Position numbers and translations under genes: made by a program. A stretch of DNA of 64,000 bases, taken from NCBI RefSeq assembly GCF_040802235.1, contig NC_133158.1:38506001-38570000 (forward strand). The letters are read 5' to 3'. The stretch comes from Manis javanica. Taxonomy: Eukaryota > Chordata > Mammalia > Pholidota > Manidae. How positions within the stretch are numbered: position 1 is the stretch's first letter; every line of letters starts with the position of its first letter. Shown one piece after another: positions 47,326-59,200 of the stretch. The notes beneath the pieces are model-generated. The model was not told the origin of the DNA. It ran no database searches and saw only the letters and a program-made list of their open reading frames with translations.

Positions 47326-50200
47326 ATGTACAACCACATGTTGGCCATTTTAAGGGAGAATGCTGAGGAAAGCCATTCTGAATTAGAGGTTCCCACCAGG
47401 GAGAGGTTCTAAGGTGTAGGACCGCAGGTGACACTGTGAGTAATTCACAAGGCAGGGTAGAAGTGTGGGGGTGATCTCACTGTGTGGCTTCCGTGGAGCA
47501 AAGAGCACACTGGCCCAAAATTTGCAAAGAAAGTCCAGGCCACACGCCCTGCCTGCTTTGATTTCCTGAGGGCTGAAGGCCATAGACCTTGGCAAGTTAA
47601 TGTTTCCTTTGCAGTGTACACAGTATCCAGTTACTGTGTCCCAAAGGGTAAGCTGAATCATCCTTATACAACAGAAAGGGAACCCATCTCTCTGTCTGGT
47701 CACCTGCCCATGTGGCCCTGAGCCAGACTCACCCTCTAAACAGCCCCTGATCGGAGCAGCAGACACATCCCCGGTTCCTCTGCTTGAGCCCCCCGACCTC
47801 CCAGCCACCAAGGGGCCTGCAGAAAGCTTGAGCAGATGCAGACTCCATTCACACTCAGCCACCATGCCTCTTCTGTGGCAGGACCCAAGCGGGGCTCTGG
47901 GTACACAGATGAAGCAGACCTGTCCCTACTCTTTAGGGACTTGCAGGTGAGAGACAGACAGACAAGCAAGCATGAGGAATATTCTATTAGAGTGCATCTG
48001 CATTATGACTGCAAGAACCCCAGAGGAGGAAGGTGGCAGGGCTTCCCCAAAAGGGATAAAACACAAGCTGTCCCCTGAAGCGTGACTACCACTCAGAGGA
48101 ATGAAGTGAGGGGACTGACACTGTGAACAGGGCAGCGTGATGCATCCACAGAGCATCACAGAGCTCAGAATAGAAGAGCTGGCTTCTGCCACTCTCTGAC
48201 CTTAGGCCCAGTGTCTCTGTTGGTCTATGAAAGTGACATATAGTATCATTTCCACCATATTTCATTTGTTAGAAGCAAGTCACTAAGTTGAGCCCACACT
48301 CAAGGGCTCCAGGAATCTCCTCCTCCTCCTGACCGGGGGGATTGTTGAAGGGTTTTAAAACTACCACAGTCCATGCAGTGGCCCCGGATTATTTACAGTA
48401 CAGCCCTCCCACACACCCCTCCACACCCCGCAGAAGTGTCATGCCTCTACAGCATCAGCTCAAGGTCCTGCATCTTTGCATCTCAACCAGCCCTTCTTCT
48501 GGCTCCTCTCTCTTCTCTCACATTGTAGTATAAGCAGCAAGAAGAAGACTGGAGATTCCTTCAACGTTCTTCCTAGAAACTTCTTCTGCCAGATAACCCG
48601 GTGAAAGTTGCACATTTTCTACTTTGCATGTCACTGCAGGTGCTAGCTTTGCCAGCTCCTGCTTCGACTCCCCTCCTTTCCTGCTGCATACAGCTCCAAG
48701 CACTACGGCTTCTCTGATCTCCTCACACCTGATCGGTGTGCCCAGTCTCCAAGCCATTCTTTCAGTGGCCCATGTCACCTACCAAATTCCTAAGGACCAA
48801 GACAGTCTTTGCCCTCATGTCCGAGTGGGGGAGATGTGCCAATCCACTGATCCCAGCAGCAGGGATAACACTGCAATTGTGGGGTTGCATGAAGGAAAAC
48901 TAGAGACCCCTCTGTGGCCCTGTAATGAGGGGGACTGTCCTAATGGGTGTGTGGTTAGGGACAGCTTCCCTGAAGATGTGACATTTAAATAGGAGCTTCC
49001 AGAAGTATGGCTGCGATTCCCTTGAGAAAGAAGATGAGCAGCACCTGGGAAGTTCATGAGCCAAGAAGGCCAGTGTGAACGAGGGACAGCGGGGAGACCT
49101 GGAGGCTGGAGCAGAAGGAACAAGGGGACAGCTCCTGAGCATGGGCTGGAGGGCTCAGAAGGGACAGGTCACCTGATCCTGGGTGCTCATCCTGGCATGT
49201 AGGCATTAAAGCTTTCAAAAAGCATTTAGCTTCCACTCTGTGCTGTCCCTGTGTATCGATGTACAGCAGTGAATACATCACACAGGATTCCTGCCCTCAG
49301 AGAGCTTGTGGTCTGGCAGGAGAGACAGATAATAAACAATGAACAGTAAGTGCTGGGGAGAAAATAAGACAGGCGGAGGTGATGGGCAGCAGCTGAGAGA
49401 CTTTTTTAATCTGTGTGACCTGGAGCAGCTCAAAGGCTCTGAAGCAGTTACCTGATACACGAGCTGCTCGTGGAAAGGTGAGAGAGGGGCGGGCCCTGCG
49501 GTGTTTGAGGTGCAGTGCGTTCTGGCAGAAGGTCCTAAGGGCCCTGGGGCGGGAGCAAACCTGCCAGAGTCAGGCAAAGCACAGGGGCCAGGCAGCGGAG
49601 CTCAGGAGAGCACGGGGAGGGAGGGCAGAGAGGAATCCAGAGGCAGTGTTGCTGGAAGGGCATTCCCAGTGGAGAGAACCACCTAGGCAAAGACTTGTGC
49701 TCAGGAAATAATGTGCAGATTTGTCCTTCTCTGTGTTCCTTTTGTTTGTTTGTTCTGACACTTTCCTTGGCCCAAAGGGGGCTGATAACCCTGTCTGAGA
49801 CAGGACTGCTCGGGTGGGGAGCCCGAGGAGAGGGTGAGTGGCACCCAGATAGGTGGAAGGGAAGAGGAGGAGAGGGGCATCCCCGGAGGGGAGGGGGTGC
49901 ACTGGGCAGACAGAAACCCAGAGAGCCACCAGCCACACAGTTACTGTCTCTTGCAGGTGACTCCAAGTTTAAGAGGGCAAGCAAGGATCTTGTTCAGCTC
50001 TGCCCAGGACCTGGGCACCTTAGGAGCTTGGCACATTATTCTCTCGGGCATGACGGACTGAGGGGGTGAGTGAATGAAATGGCCAGGCTTGGGGATAGTT
50101 TCCTCTGACCAGCTCAGCATCGCAGGTACTCATTACCACCTGCCCCCCGCCTTTCCAAAGCCCTGTGAATTCTGGAAGGGTCCAGAGCAAGTTCTCACCT
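47326..50200. other. Gene-free stretch upstream of the CpG island, with L2 and MIR fossils
   Basis: Likely minus-strand L2 fragments at about 47870-48010 and 49200-49420 (the latter with 'CAGGATTCCTGCCCTCAGAG' and 'ACAGATAATAAACAATGAAC'), and a plus-strand MIR at about 48140-48240. Several GC-rich frames are open with no domains. No exon is supported. Confidence 0.45.
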
Positions 50201-50209
50201 CTGAACGCA

Positions 50210-51070
50210 GGCAGGCCCCGAGAGCGGGAGTGGCCGCCAGCCGGGGTTGCACAGAAGTGAGGCCCTCCCCGCCCCCCTCGCCTCTGGCGCTGCGCCCCTC
50301 CTCTCCTGGCTCTGGCCTCAGCCTTGGCAGCGGCTCGGGAACGGCAGGGGCGGTCCCACCTCTCCACCGCCCAGAACAGGCGCCAGCCAGCCCCCATCTC
50401 CAGACCGTGGCTGTCTGAGGTCCCTTCTGGTCCGCGACACCTGCGCCTCCTCCGCACTTGGTGAGCCCCAGCGCGCCCGACGCCCTGAGGGTGGGAGGCC
50501 AACCCAGCTCGCGACTCTGGGGGCGCAGATACCCCAGCTGGGGCTCCTGGGGGGCGCGCGAGCCTCGCCGCGGGGACTCCCGGCCTGGGGTCGTGTCCTG
50601 GGTTCCTCTTGGGGCAGCAGGGCCTCCAGCTGGTGGCCTCAGGCCAAAGGATCGCGACGCGGGGGCTGGGCTGGCCGAGGGGCGGCCGCGGCGGCGGGCA
50701 GGGCGCTTTAGAGCCCACACCACTGCAGGGCGGGTGTTATCCGCCGGGCTCACCGAGGAGAACGCTGAGGCTCAGGGAGCGAAAGCCAAGGGTGGCACGG
50801 CTCGTCCGTGCGGGAGGAATAGCCTGTGCCCCTGGGCCCTCCGACCCCGTCCTTAAGTCCCTCACCCTCCGCACTGGGAGAGACCCCTGTGATTGGCCAA
50901 ATCCGGATCGGCAAGGGGCCTCTTTGGAGAACTCCCAGCCCCCGCGGTCGCCGCCCCTCCTGCGCGGGAAGAGCCTTTACCCTGGAGCCGCAGCCGGATC
51001 CCACGACGTGGTTCTTGGGGCCCCGCTACTCAAGAGTCCAGACCAGCCGGGCACCTGTTCGGGCCCCTCA
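50210..51070 (+). promoter_or_regulatory. ALDH1L1: CpG island, probable ALDH1L1 promoter and non-coding exon 1 region
   Basis: The densest CpG stretch of the window, with many GGGCGG/CCGCCC-like Sp1-type sites and no TATA box. It lies 5-6 kb upstream of the first coding exon, which begins at a splice acceptor and therefore needs an upstream exon. Human ALDH1L1 is known to have a CpG island over promoter and exon 1 that becomes methylated in tumours. A strong donor, TTG|GTGAGC, lies at 50460/50461 and could end exon 1; this is inference. Long open frames on both strands here come from base composition. Confidence 0.65.
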
Positions 51071-51164
51071 CTGGCCACCTGCCTAAGAGAGACAGGAATC
51101 TCCCCTAAACCCCAGCTAAGGATAGAGACAGAATTTAAGTATTCTCAGACCTAGGGTTAGAGGT

Positions 51165-51310
51165 GCCGGCTCTGGAGTTTTCTTTTTTACTCCCTGGTTT
51201 CTCCGCGACCTTGAGCAAGTTTCTTAATCTCTATATTTTAGTTTCTTTGGCTATAGTTGGCAGGGGTGATAAATAATAGCACCTCAGTTGCAAGGGCTGC
51301 ATCAGAATAG
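51165..51310 (+). repeat. MIR SINE fragment
   Basis: GCTCTGGAG...'GCGACCTTGAGCAAGTTTCT' and following match the MIR core, diverged. A second, minus-strand MIR piece lies at about 51410-51480 (CAAGGGAACTGAGGCTCACAG). Confidence 0.6.
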
Positions 51311-51479
51311 CATGAGATTATGTGCCACGTCTGGCCCTAAGAGGCCCTCTGTTCTTCCTGTCAATATTAGCCTTCACAGCGGTGTTGGGATGCACTCCTG
51401 TGCCATCCCATGTGCAGACAAGGGAACTGAGGCTCACAGATGGAAGCCATTCGCCAAGGTTGAACCCAGGACCTGACCT

Positions 51480-52180
51480 GGTGGTCTAGGTAGCCTGCTT
51501 CGTGGCCTGTTCCCCGTGCCCAGGACCATGGGAAAGACAGTGGACCCCCAGGGATCCCCAGCTGTGTGTGTGGTGGAAGGGGGCGGGCAAAGTATCCTCC
51601 CTGTCAGGGTGCCCAGCGCAACTGACTGATTGCAGGAGGGAACTCAGCTTTGGGTGCCCCCAAAGGCAGCTGGGGGAATGGCACGCTTGTGGCTGAAGGC
51701 CCCGGCCCGGCTGAACCTCTGCCCCACTGCTGGAGCCGCGTTCTTCCGTGCGCCCCAGGACAGCGCGTGAACAGAGCGCCGCCCAGCTGGTGCAGGGGCT
51801 GGTAGCTGGGTCCTGGGGAGCCAGGCTGGGCTGGGTGCTTGGGGTAGGAGGCCTGGAAAGCCCTTGACAGTCCTGCTACCCGGCAACTGCACAGCGTCCT
51901 CACGCACCGCAGGGGGCAAGGGCACTGAGCGGTGCCAACTCAGGCGGGTGGCACAGGCGCAGAGGCTGCCCACGTGACCAAGCGGTCCGCTGACACCCCT
52001 TCCCCGGCCCCGCCCCCTGCCACTCTGGAGGTGTCTGGGGCCAAAGCTATGGGTCAGCTGAGGCCCCGCCCAGCGCTCCTGACCGTGCCAAGGTCAGGTT
52101 CCCTGCACTGTGGCAACAGCTCCACCAGCTACTGTGACTCTGCCTTCCTGCTTCCAAAGGGGTCTTTTTAATACCCCTTT
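51480..52180. other. CpG-moderate stretch, no gene seen
   Basis: GC-rich with some CpG (about 51720-52060) but no splice-flanked coding exon. It could belong to the first ALDH1L1 intron if exon 1 lies in the CpG island. Confidence 0.45.
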
Positions 52181-52989
52181 ATTTTTCCACAGGTAATACA
52201 TGCTCCATATAGAAAAAGCATTCGGGAAAGAAAAATAATCGCAGTCACTGAAAATTCCCCAAACTCCAGAACCTCTGCCCAGACATTTCTGTGTGAATCC
52301 GGGTTTTTGCACTCCAAGTACACAAATGTACACAAACATGCACATAATTAAAAAATTGTAGTGTTTTGTTACCTGCTGGGATGTTTTGGCTCAGGTGTTC
52401 CTGGCATGAAACAGAGAGAGCTGCCCTTTCTAACTAGCTGATGGCTTATGCAGTGCGAGTCACTCATAATTCAAAAATACCCATATTTTTATTTGTTTGT
52501 CCAAACATACTTATCAGTGAAAATGTTGAACCATTTTTAGGATTTTGATATTTTTTGCCAAATTTGCCTCCAGAGAATTTGATCCAGTTTATTGTCCCAT
52601 CAGGGCTATGTGAAGAGTGACCATTTTCCTATAACCTAACCAACATCAGATATTTATAATCTTTCTAATCTTATAGGAGAGAAATAGTCTCTTGTTTTAT
52701 TATGTATTTTTTATTACTTGTGATTTGAACAGGTTTTTATTTGCCTATTGAAGTAAGTTATTTTTTTCTCTTCTTCTAGCAAATTGCATCTTCATGTATG
52801 AAAATTTATCACATACTTTCTTTTATATTTCTCCTTTAGTGCCAGGCTTGTAAAGCCCAGTACCTACCAGCATTTTCTAATAATTTAATGTTTTCTCCCT
52901 GTATTTGATTTTTTAAAATTTCTTTAACCCACTCCAAACTGTATTTTGGAGTAATATGTGGACTATAGAGCTAGATTTATTTATTTAAA

Positions 52990-54425
52990 TGAATATATTT
53001 TTTTTAAAGAACGATTTTAGGTTTACAGAAAAATTGAGCAGAGAGCACAGGGAGTTCCTATACACCCCTCAGGCCCACACCCCTCCCCTGGAACCACCCT
53101 TTCCCCTATTATTAACATCTTACATTAGCATTACTGTGCTACATTTGTTATTCTGATGAGCCAATATTGATTCAATATTATTAACTAGAGTCTACAGTTT
53201 ACATTAGGGCTCATTCTTTGTGTTATATATTCTATGGGTTTTGACAAATGTATGAAGACCTGCATCTGCCATTACAGTAAATGACTTTAAAAAACTCCTG
53301 TTCATCCCTCTCTCCCCTCTCCCAGCCCATGGTGACCACTGATCTTTACACTATCTCCCTAGTTTTGCCACTTTGAGACTATATTAAAGTTGGAATTATA
53401 CAGTATGTAACTTTTCAATATTAGTTTCTTTCACTTATTGATATGCATTTAAAATTCCTCCTTTCATGGCTTGATAGCTCATCCCTTTTCAGTACTGAAT
53501 AATATTCCATTGTCTGGACATACAACAGTTTACTTATCCATTCATCTACTCGAGGACATCTCGGTTGCTTCCAAGTTTTAGTAATTATGAATAAGGCTGC
53601 CATAACCACCTGTGTGCAAGTTTTTGTGTGCACATGTTTTTAGTTCCTTTGAGTAAACACCAAGAAGTGTGATTGTGGGGTCATATTTTTTTTCTAAGAT
53701 CATGTTTAATTTTCTAAGAAACTGTCCAAAGTGACTATCATTCTGCAGTCCCACCAACGAAGTTTGAGAGTTCCTGTTGCTCCACATCCTCACCAGCACT
53801 CTGTGTTGTCAGTGCTATGGATTTTAGTCATTCTAATACGTATGTAGTGGTACCTTGTTTTAATTTACAGTCCCTAATGACATGATGCAAAGCATCTTTT
53901 CATTTTTTTAATGTTTTTCTATCTGTATATCTTCTTTGATGAGGTGTCTGTTCTGGCCGGTGGCCTGTTTTTTTCACTGGGTTGTTTGTTTTTTTATTGC
54001 AGGGTTTTAAGAATTCTTTGTATATTTTGGACATTACTCATATCACATATGTGTTTTGCAGATTTTTTCCCCACCCGTGGTTTATCTTTTCATTCTCTTG
54101 GCAATGTCTTTTGCAGAACAGAAAATGTTTAAACAATCTTAATGATGTGCAGCTTACCAAAGTTTTCTTTCATGAATCATGGCTTTGGGATTGCATCGAA
54201 AAGCCGTCACATGCCCAAGGTCATTTGGGTTTCCTTCTGCTTTGTCTTCTAGAGGTTTTTAGTTTTGCATTTTACATTTAGATCTGTGATCCATTTAGAT
54301 TTAGTTTTTGTGAAAGGTGTAAGGTCTGTAGTAGATTCATTTTTTTCACATGTGGGCATCTGGTTGTTGCAGCACCATTTGCTGAAAAACTGTCTTTGCC
54401 TCGTTGTAGAGACTTTGCTCCTTTG
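52990..54425 (-). mobile_element. Old L1 3' half, minus strand
   Basis: The left end holds the antisense L1M 3' UTR ('TAGGTTTACAGAAAAATTGA', 'CATTAACATC'-like, 'TTTTGACAAATGTATGAAGA'). ORF2 C-terminus follows to about 54425 ('CATTTGCTGAAAAACTGTC' region). Decayed. Bases 52180-52990 are AT-rich and probably further L1 or HAL1-type sequence. Confidence 0.75.
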
Positions 54426-54429
54426 TTAA

Positions 54430-55290
54430 ACAACAAAGATTTTAGAAGACAGTGAGAACATCTTCATGAACTAAATGTAGGCAAACATTTCTTAATTGGA
54501 ATACAAAACCACTAACCATAAAGGGAAATTTTGATGAAGCATACTATTTAAATTTAAGAACTTGTGTTCATCAAAAGACACCCTAAAAGAGTGAAAAACC
54601 CAAGCCACAGAATTAGAGAAGATATTTTTCATAAATACATCCAACAGAGGACTCATAGTCTAGATTATTTATAAACAAAATAAAATGAAAATAGACAAGC
54701 TACCTCCAGCAAACCAATAAGGAAAAGACCACCCAATGGCAAAAGTAAACAAAAGACTTAAACAGGCGTTTCCACAAAAAGATACCCAATTGGCCAATAA
54801 AGATAAGAAAAGGTGCTCACTGCATCAGTCATCATCAAACTGAACCCCAGTGAGATGGCTATATTTCACGAGCAAAATAGCTGAAATGAAAAGGCACAAG
54901 GCCATGATACAGAGCTCATGAACGTAGAAATTGGTACACCCACTTTGGAAAACTGGCAGAATCTGTTAAGTCTGAACAGTCTCAAAACTGGGAACCAGGA
55001 ACTCTGCTCCTAAGTACATACTCAACAGAAATGTGTACCTATTTTCAGTAAGAACCATGTGGTGGAATCTTCACAGTAACCCTATTAGTAAAAGCCTCAA
55101 ACTGGAAACTACCCAAATGCCCATCAGCAGCAGAATGGATAAATAAATGTGTTTATTTACACTCACACAATGAAATGCCATGCAGCAATGAGAACCAATA
55201 TAATACAACATGGATAATGTTGAGGGGCATAAAATCCACAGAACATTACACTGTATAAAATCCACAGAACATTACATTGTATGATTCTAT
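54430..55290 (+). mobile_element. Old L1 3' fragment, plus strand
   Basis: Plus-strand L1 ORF2 C-terminal half: 'TTCATCAAAAGACACCCTAA', 'GCAAAAGTAAACAAAAGAC', 'CCCAAATGCCCATCAGCAG', 'GAATGGATAAATAAATGTG'. It meets the minus-strand L1 head to head near 54428. Because it repeats the 3' half rather than supplying the 5' half, it is a separate insertion and not a twin-priming inversion. Confidence 0.7.
55229..55280. repeat. 26-bp tandem duplication
   Basis: ATAAAATCCACAGAACATTA plus six bases occurs twice head to tail (55229-55254, 55255-55280) with one C/T difference. It lies at the L1 3' end and is followed by an AT-rich tract (55290-55370). Confidence 0.85.
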
Positions 55291-55834
55291 TTATATTAAC
55301 ATATAAATATGTGTTTTATTATACATGTAATTATATATAAATATATATTTGCATGTATATATAGGCTTCAGGAGTATTTATCTGAATGCTGTTTACAGGG
55401 GTGTGTTCAGTGTATGAAAATGCATTCAGCTACATACCTATGATTTTGTGCACGTTTCTGCTTGTATGAAGTAATGTAATACTTCGATACAATTTTCTGA
55501 AAAATATGTGTATTTTTTTCTGTTAATGGACAATTTTAGGAACGTGTCAGGTGGATGGCAGGGTTTCCAGATATGAGCATAGTGAATAAAGGGTCCAGCT
55601 TTGGAGGCATCTGCATGATGGGGCTCTATGTCACCCTGTATGCCCTCCTTCTCGGCCAGCCCCTGGGGCTTGCTGTCCCAGGCTCCTTTCCCTGCTTCAG
55701 GGCGCAGGGCCCTCGCTGGCACACTTCTCCCAGAGGCCTTGCTGGGCAGGCCCTCGGGCCTGGGCCCCCTGCTGCAGCTTGGCTGGGGGGATACGCCTGA
55801 CACATACGCTGAACTGAAGCACAAAGTATCTTTC

Positions 55835-55930
55835 TGGTCATCAAATGAGGAAACTGAGAACTGACATGACTTGCTCAAGGTCACAGAACCGGCTAGTCAT
55901 AGAAATAGGCTCAAATGCATCCATCTCAGC
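55835..55930 (-). repeat. MIR SINE fragment
   Basis: ATGAGGAAACTGAGAACTGAC through 'CTTGCTCAAGGTCACAGAAC' is the MIR core read antisense. Confidence 0.65.
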
Positions 55931-56143
55931 GTTCCATGGCAGTGTGGAGGGTTTCAAGAAGGAGCTGTAATGCTACAGTCCGTGTGACTCATCCCCTGTG
56001 GCATCCTAAATCCCACCAATGTAGCACCTTCTCTGGCCCTGGCAGAGTGACAGTCTCCCAGAAGGGGCCTGAGGGTTGGGGTGGGCTGGCCTCCCTGAGG
56101 CCAGCATGCCCTGTTTGATGCCGTAGCCTTCCTCCCTCCTCAG

Positions 56144-56293
56144 GTCCTTCGACCCCCACTGTTGCCATGAGGATCGCAGTGATCGGGCAGAGCCTGTTCG
56201 GCCAGGAGGTTTACTGCCACCTGAGAAAGGACGGCCACGAGGTTGTGGGCGTGTTCACTGTTCCAGACAAGGACGGGAAGGCAGACCCTCTGG
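56144..56293 (+). CDS. ALDH1L1: ALDH1L1 first coding exon
   Basis: The acceptor CTCCTCAG ends at 56143. A 23-base untranslated piece precedes ATG 56167, in context TTGCCATGA, a fair Kozak match. The exon encodes residues 1-42 plus one base, with the Rossmann-like opening [10 protein letters not shown]. The donor CTGG|GTGAGT starts at 56294; the intron splits codon 43 after its first base. The acceptor shows that a further 5' non-coding exon must exist. Confidence 0.96.
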
Positions 56294-59200
56294 GTGAGTG
56301 GGTGGCCCAGGAGCAGGGAAAGGGATGCCCAGGCAGGCAGAAAGCTGTGCGCAGTGGGGTGGGAGCAGAAGCCCGCAAGGTCTCGTGGTGGGGCCGTGGG
56401 TGACCCTGGCTGCAGGCAACCATGCGGGTTCACCGTGCTCAGGGGCCAACTGGCACCCCAGTGTGACCCGTAACACAGCCTGAGCTCTGCCCCCAGCCAC
56501 TAAGTGACCACTGACAGCAGCCTCTGCCTGGTGGGGCTGTACTTGACCTGGACCTCAGATGGCCTGCAGAAGTATTCCTATGGTCACAGCAGAGACAGCT
56601 CTTGTGAGCACTGCAGTCTGCTCACACTGATCCCACCCTCCCTTGGCCAACCTGGACACAGGGCAGAGGCAGAGGGGGCGAGAGAGTGGGCCAGGGCCAG
56701 TCAGGGTACGGTCGTCAATGCTGGTGTTCTAACAGAGGGGCAGGCGCAATGGCTCCAGGCCATCAGGGCAGTGACTGCGGGAGGCAGCTGCCACCTCTGT
56801 GGTGGGGCAAAGAGGAAAGAAGCTGTAACTACTCAACCCGGAAGCTTGGGGGCTGTGATTCAGATAGAGACCGCAGTCGCCGCTCACGGGTGCTATACCT
56901 GGGCAGGAGGAGGGGCCCTGTAGGCTGGGACCTGGACCTTGGGGTGCAGACACCGTGGGCAGGGGTGCATGCTGAGGCTAGTTCTGCAGATATTGGGAAA
57001 ACCACAAACTGATGTGCCGCTGCTCTGGAAAGGTCCTGTCAGCATAGGGACCACACTGGAAGGAGCCAGCCCCCACCCACCCCCAGCATCTCAGTCTCCT
57101 TCCGGCATCCCCACTGGCAGCACTTAACAGCGAACAGCTGGCAAGGCAATTCTGCTGTGTGTGGGTCCAGCAGCCATCCTAGAGAGCAGTGGAAGGGTGG
57201 AGAGCCAGGGCTTGGCGCCAGGCGTGGTGCGGCTGCAGTAGCGGGTGAGGTGAGGGTCAGCTGCCGGGGTCAGAAAGGAGCTGAGGAGAGGGAGGTGCTC
57301 AGACACCCTGGTGCTCAGCGGAAATTAGTGCAATTAGAGCAGACCCAGAAACCTGGCCCTTGGCTGGTGCTGTCTCCTCTGTGCAGCCTGGTGGGGTGGG
57401 GAGGGGCAGGGACGAGCCAGCAGAGAGGTGCAGGAGTCACCTTGCTGGGCAGGCAGAGATGGCGTGGGTGAGTGGGTGCAGGGAAGGACTGGTTTCTCAC
57501 CTGCTGCCCCACAGGCCTGGAGGCCGAGAAGGATGGAGTACCAGTGTTCAAGTTCCCCCGCTGGCGGGCCAAAGGACAGGCTCTGCCCGACGTGGTGGCG
57601 AAATACCAGGCTTTGGGTGCTGAGCTCAACGTCCTGCCCTTCTGCAGCCAGTTCATCCCCATGGAGGTGATCAATGCCCCCCGCCATGGCTCCATCATCT
57701 ACCACCCCAGTCTGCTGCCCCGGCACCGAGGAGCCTCGGCCATCAACTGGTGAGACAGGGTGAAAGCACCCCCCTCTGGCTGAACTGTCCCCCTCCCTTT
57801 CCTGGAGCTTTGCACCAGGGTCACCGAGCAGGCATCATGTGGGAGCCTGTCCGGCATGGCCAGATGGCACCCTACCGCGGATTGCTGCAGAGCCATCTTT
57901 TGGAGTGAGAAAGCCCCAGAGACTTGGGGATGTGCATCGCTGAGCGCCCTGCCCCCCTCCGGTAGACTGCAGAGTGAGCGTGTCCTGTGGCAGGCTCAGG
58001 GGTCAGAGCGGGTTAAGGGGCCCACCCGAGGGCACTCTCCCCGGTGGTGCAGCTGGGGGCCTGCTCTAACGTCTGCCCACAGCCGTAATAACAGCAGCCC
58101 AGGTGCAGAGGGGAGAGCTGGAGAAAGTGTGGTCTGAATAAGGTGGTTTGAGGTGACAGTGCGAAGGAGACATTAAGTGGGATGATGTGTCTGATGTGTG
58201 GGCAGGGAGGGGAGACACCTGAGCTGGGAAAGAGTGGACTTGCAGTGAGACTGTGATTCAGGCTCCCTGACCTCTAGTCGCATCTCTTCACTTCTCTGGA
58301 CCTCGGTTTCCTTATCTGTGAAGGGGCGGGCAATGCCTATTACACCTGTGGGAGGATCAAGTTACATCTGGCATAAAGTGGCTCTTACCACAATGCCTGG
58401 CACACGGTTGCATCAACAGATACTGTTTTTCTTCTCCCAGCTCTGCCAGATCAGGTGGTGGACCTTCCTGGGGGTGGGCAAGAAGGGGGTGTGCTGGAGT
58501 GTGGCAGGGGCCATGGCTGTCCTCCTCTGTGGCCCTTCCTCCAGGACTCAGGGTCTCACTCTTCCCTAGGACCCTCATTCATGGAGACAAGAAAGGGGGC
58601 TTTAGCATCTTCTGGGCGGATGATGGTCTGGACACGGGGGACCTTCTGCTCCAGAAGGAGTGTGAGGTCCTCCCGGACGACACCGTGAGCACGCTGTACA
58701 ACCGCTTCCTCTTCCCCGAAGGTGTCAAAGGGATGGTAAGGCTGGGAGCTGGCCGAGCCTCACGGGCCTGCCCACCCTGCGCCCTCTCTCGGCCCAGCCT
58801 GCCACCCCAGAGCTGGCTGGGAATCCGTTCTCCCAGTTGCAGGATTCTGGAGGGAGAGAGCTCTCATTTCAAGGTTTCAAAGAGGCAGGATTAGCACATG
58901 TACTGTGTCAGGTGAGGACTTCCTGGAGATTTGAAATGAGAGACAGAGGTGGGAGGTACCTGCCCAACTCACAGAAAACAGCTGAAAACGTCTTTTAGGG
59001 CTGTGCTGTATACTACTGGAGCTGCTAATCACGTGTAGCTATTAAATTAATTTACATGAATTTTAATTAAAAATTGAGTTCCTCACTCGCATGAGTTACA
59101 TTTCAAGTCCCCAGTAACTGCACATGGCTGATGGCCACAGAATGTTCTACCGGGCAGCCCTGCTCTAGATGGTTCTGATACCCTCCTCACTTCTCGGTCT

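Noticed and set aside
50020-51154. Long overlapping open frames on both strands (up to 232 codons) in the CpG island
   Set aside because: GC-rich DNA has few stop codons. The frames overlap each other on both strands and show no domain.
52990-55290. Head-to-head L1 fragments as a twin-priming 5' inversion
   Set aside because: In twin priming the inverted part would be the region upstream of the break. Here the plus-strand piece repeats the 3' half already present in the minus-strand piece, so they are two separate insertions.
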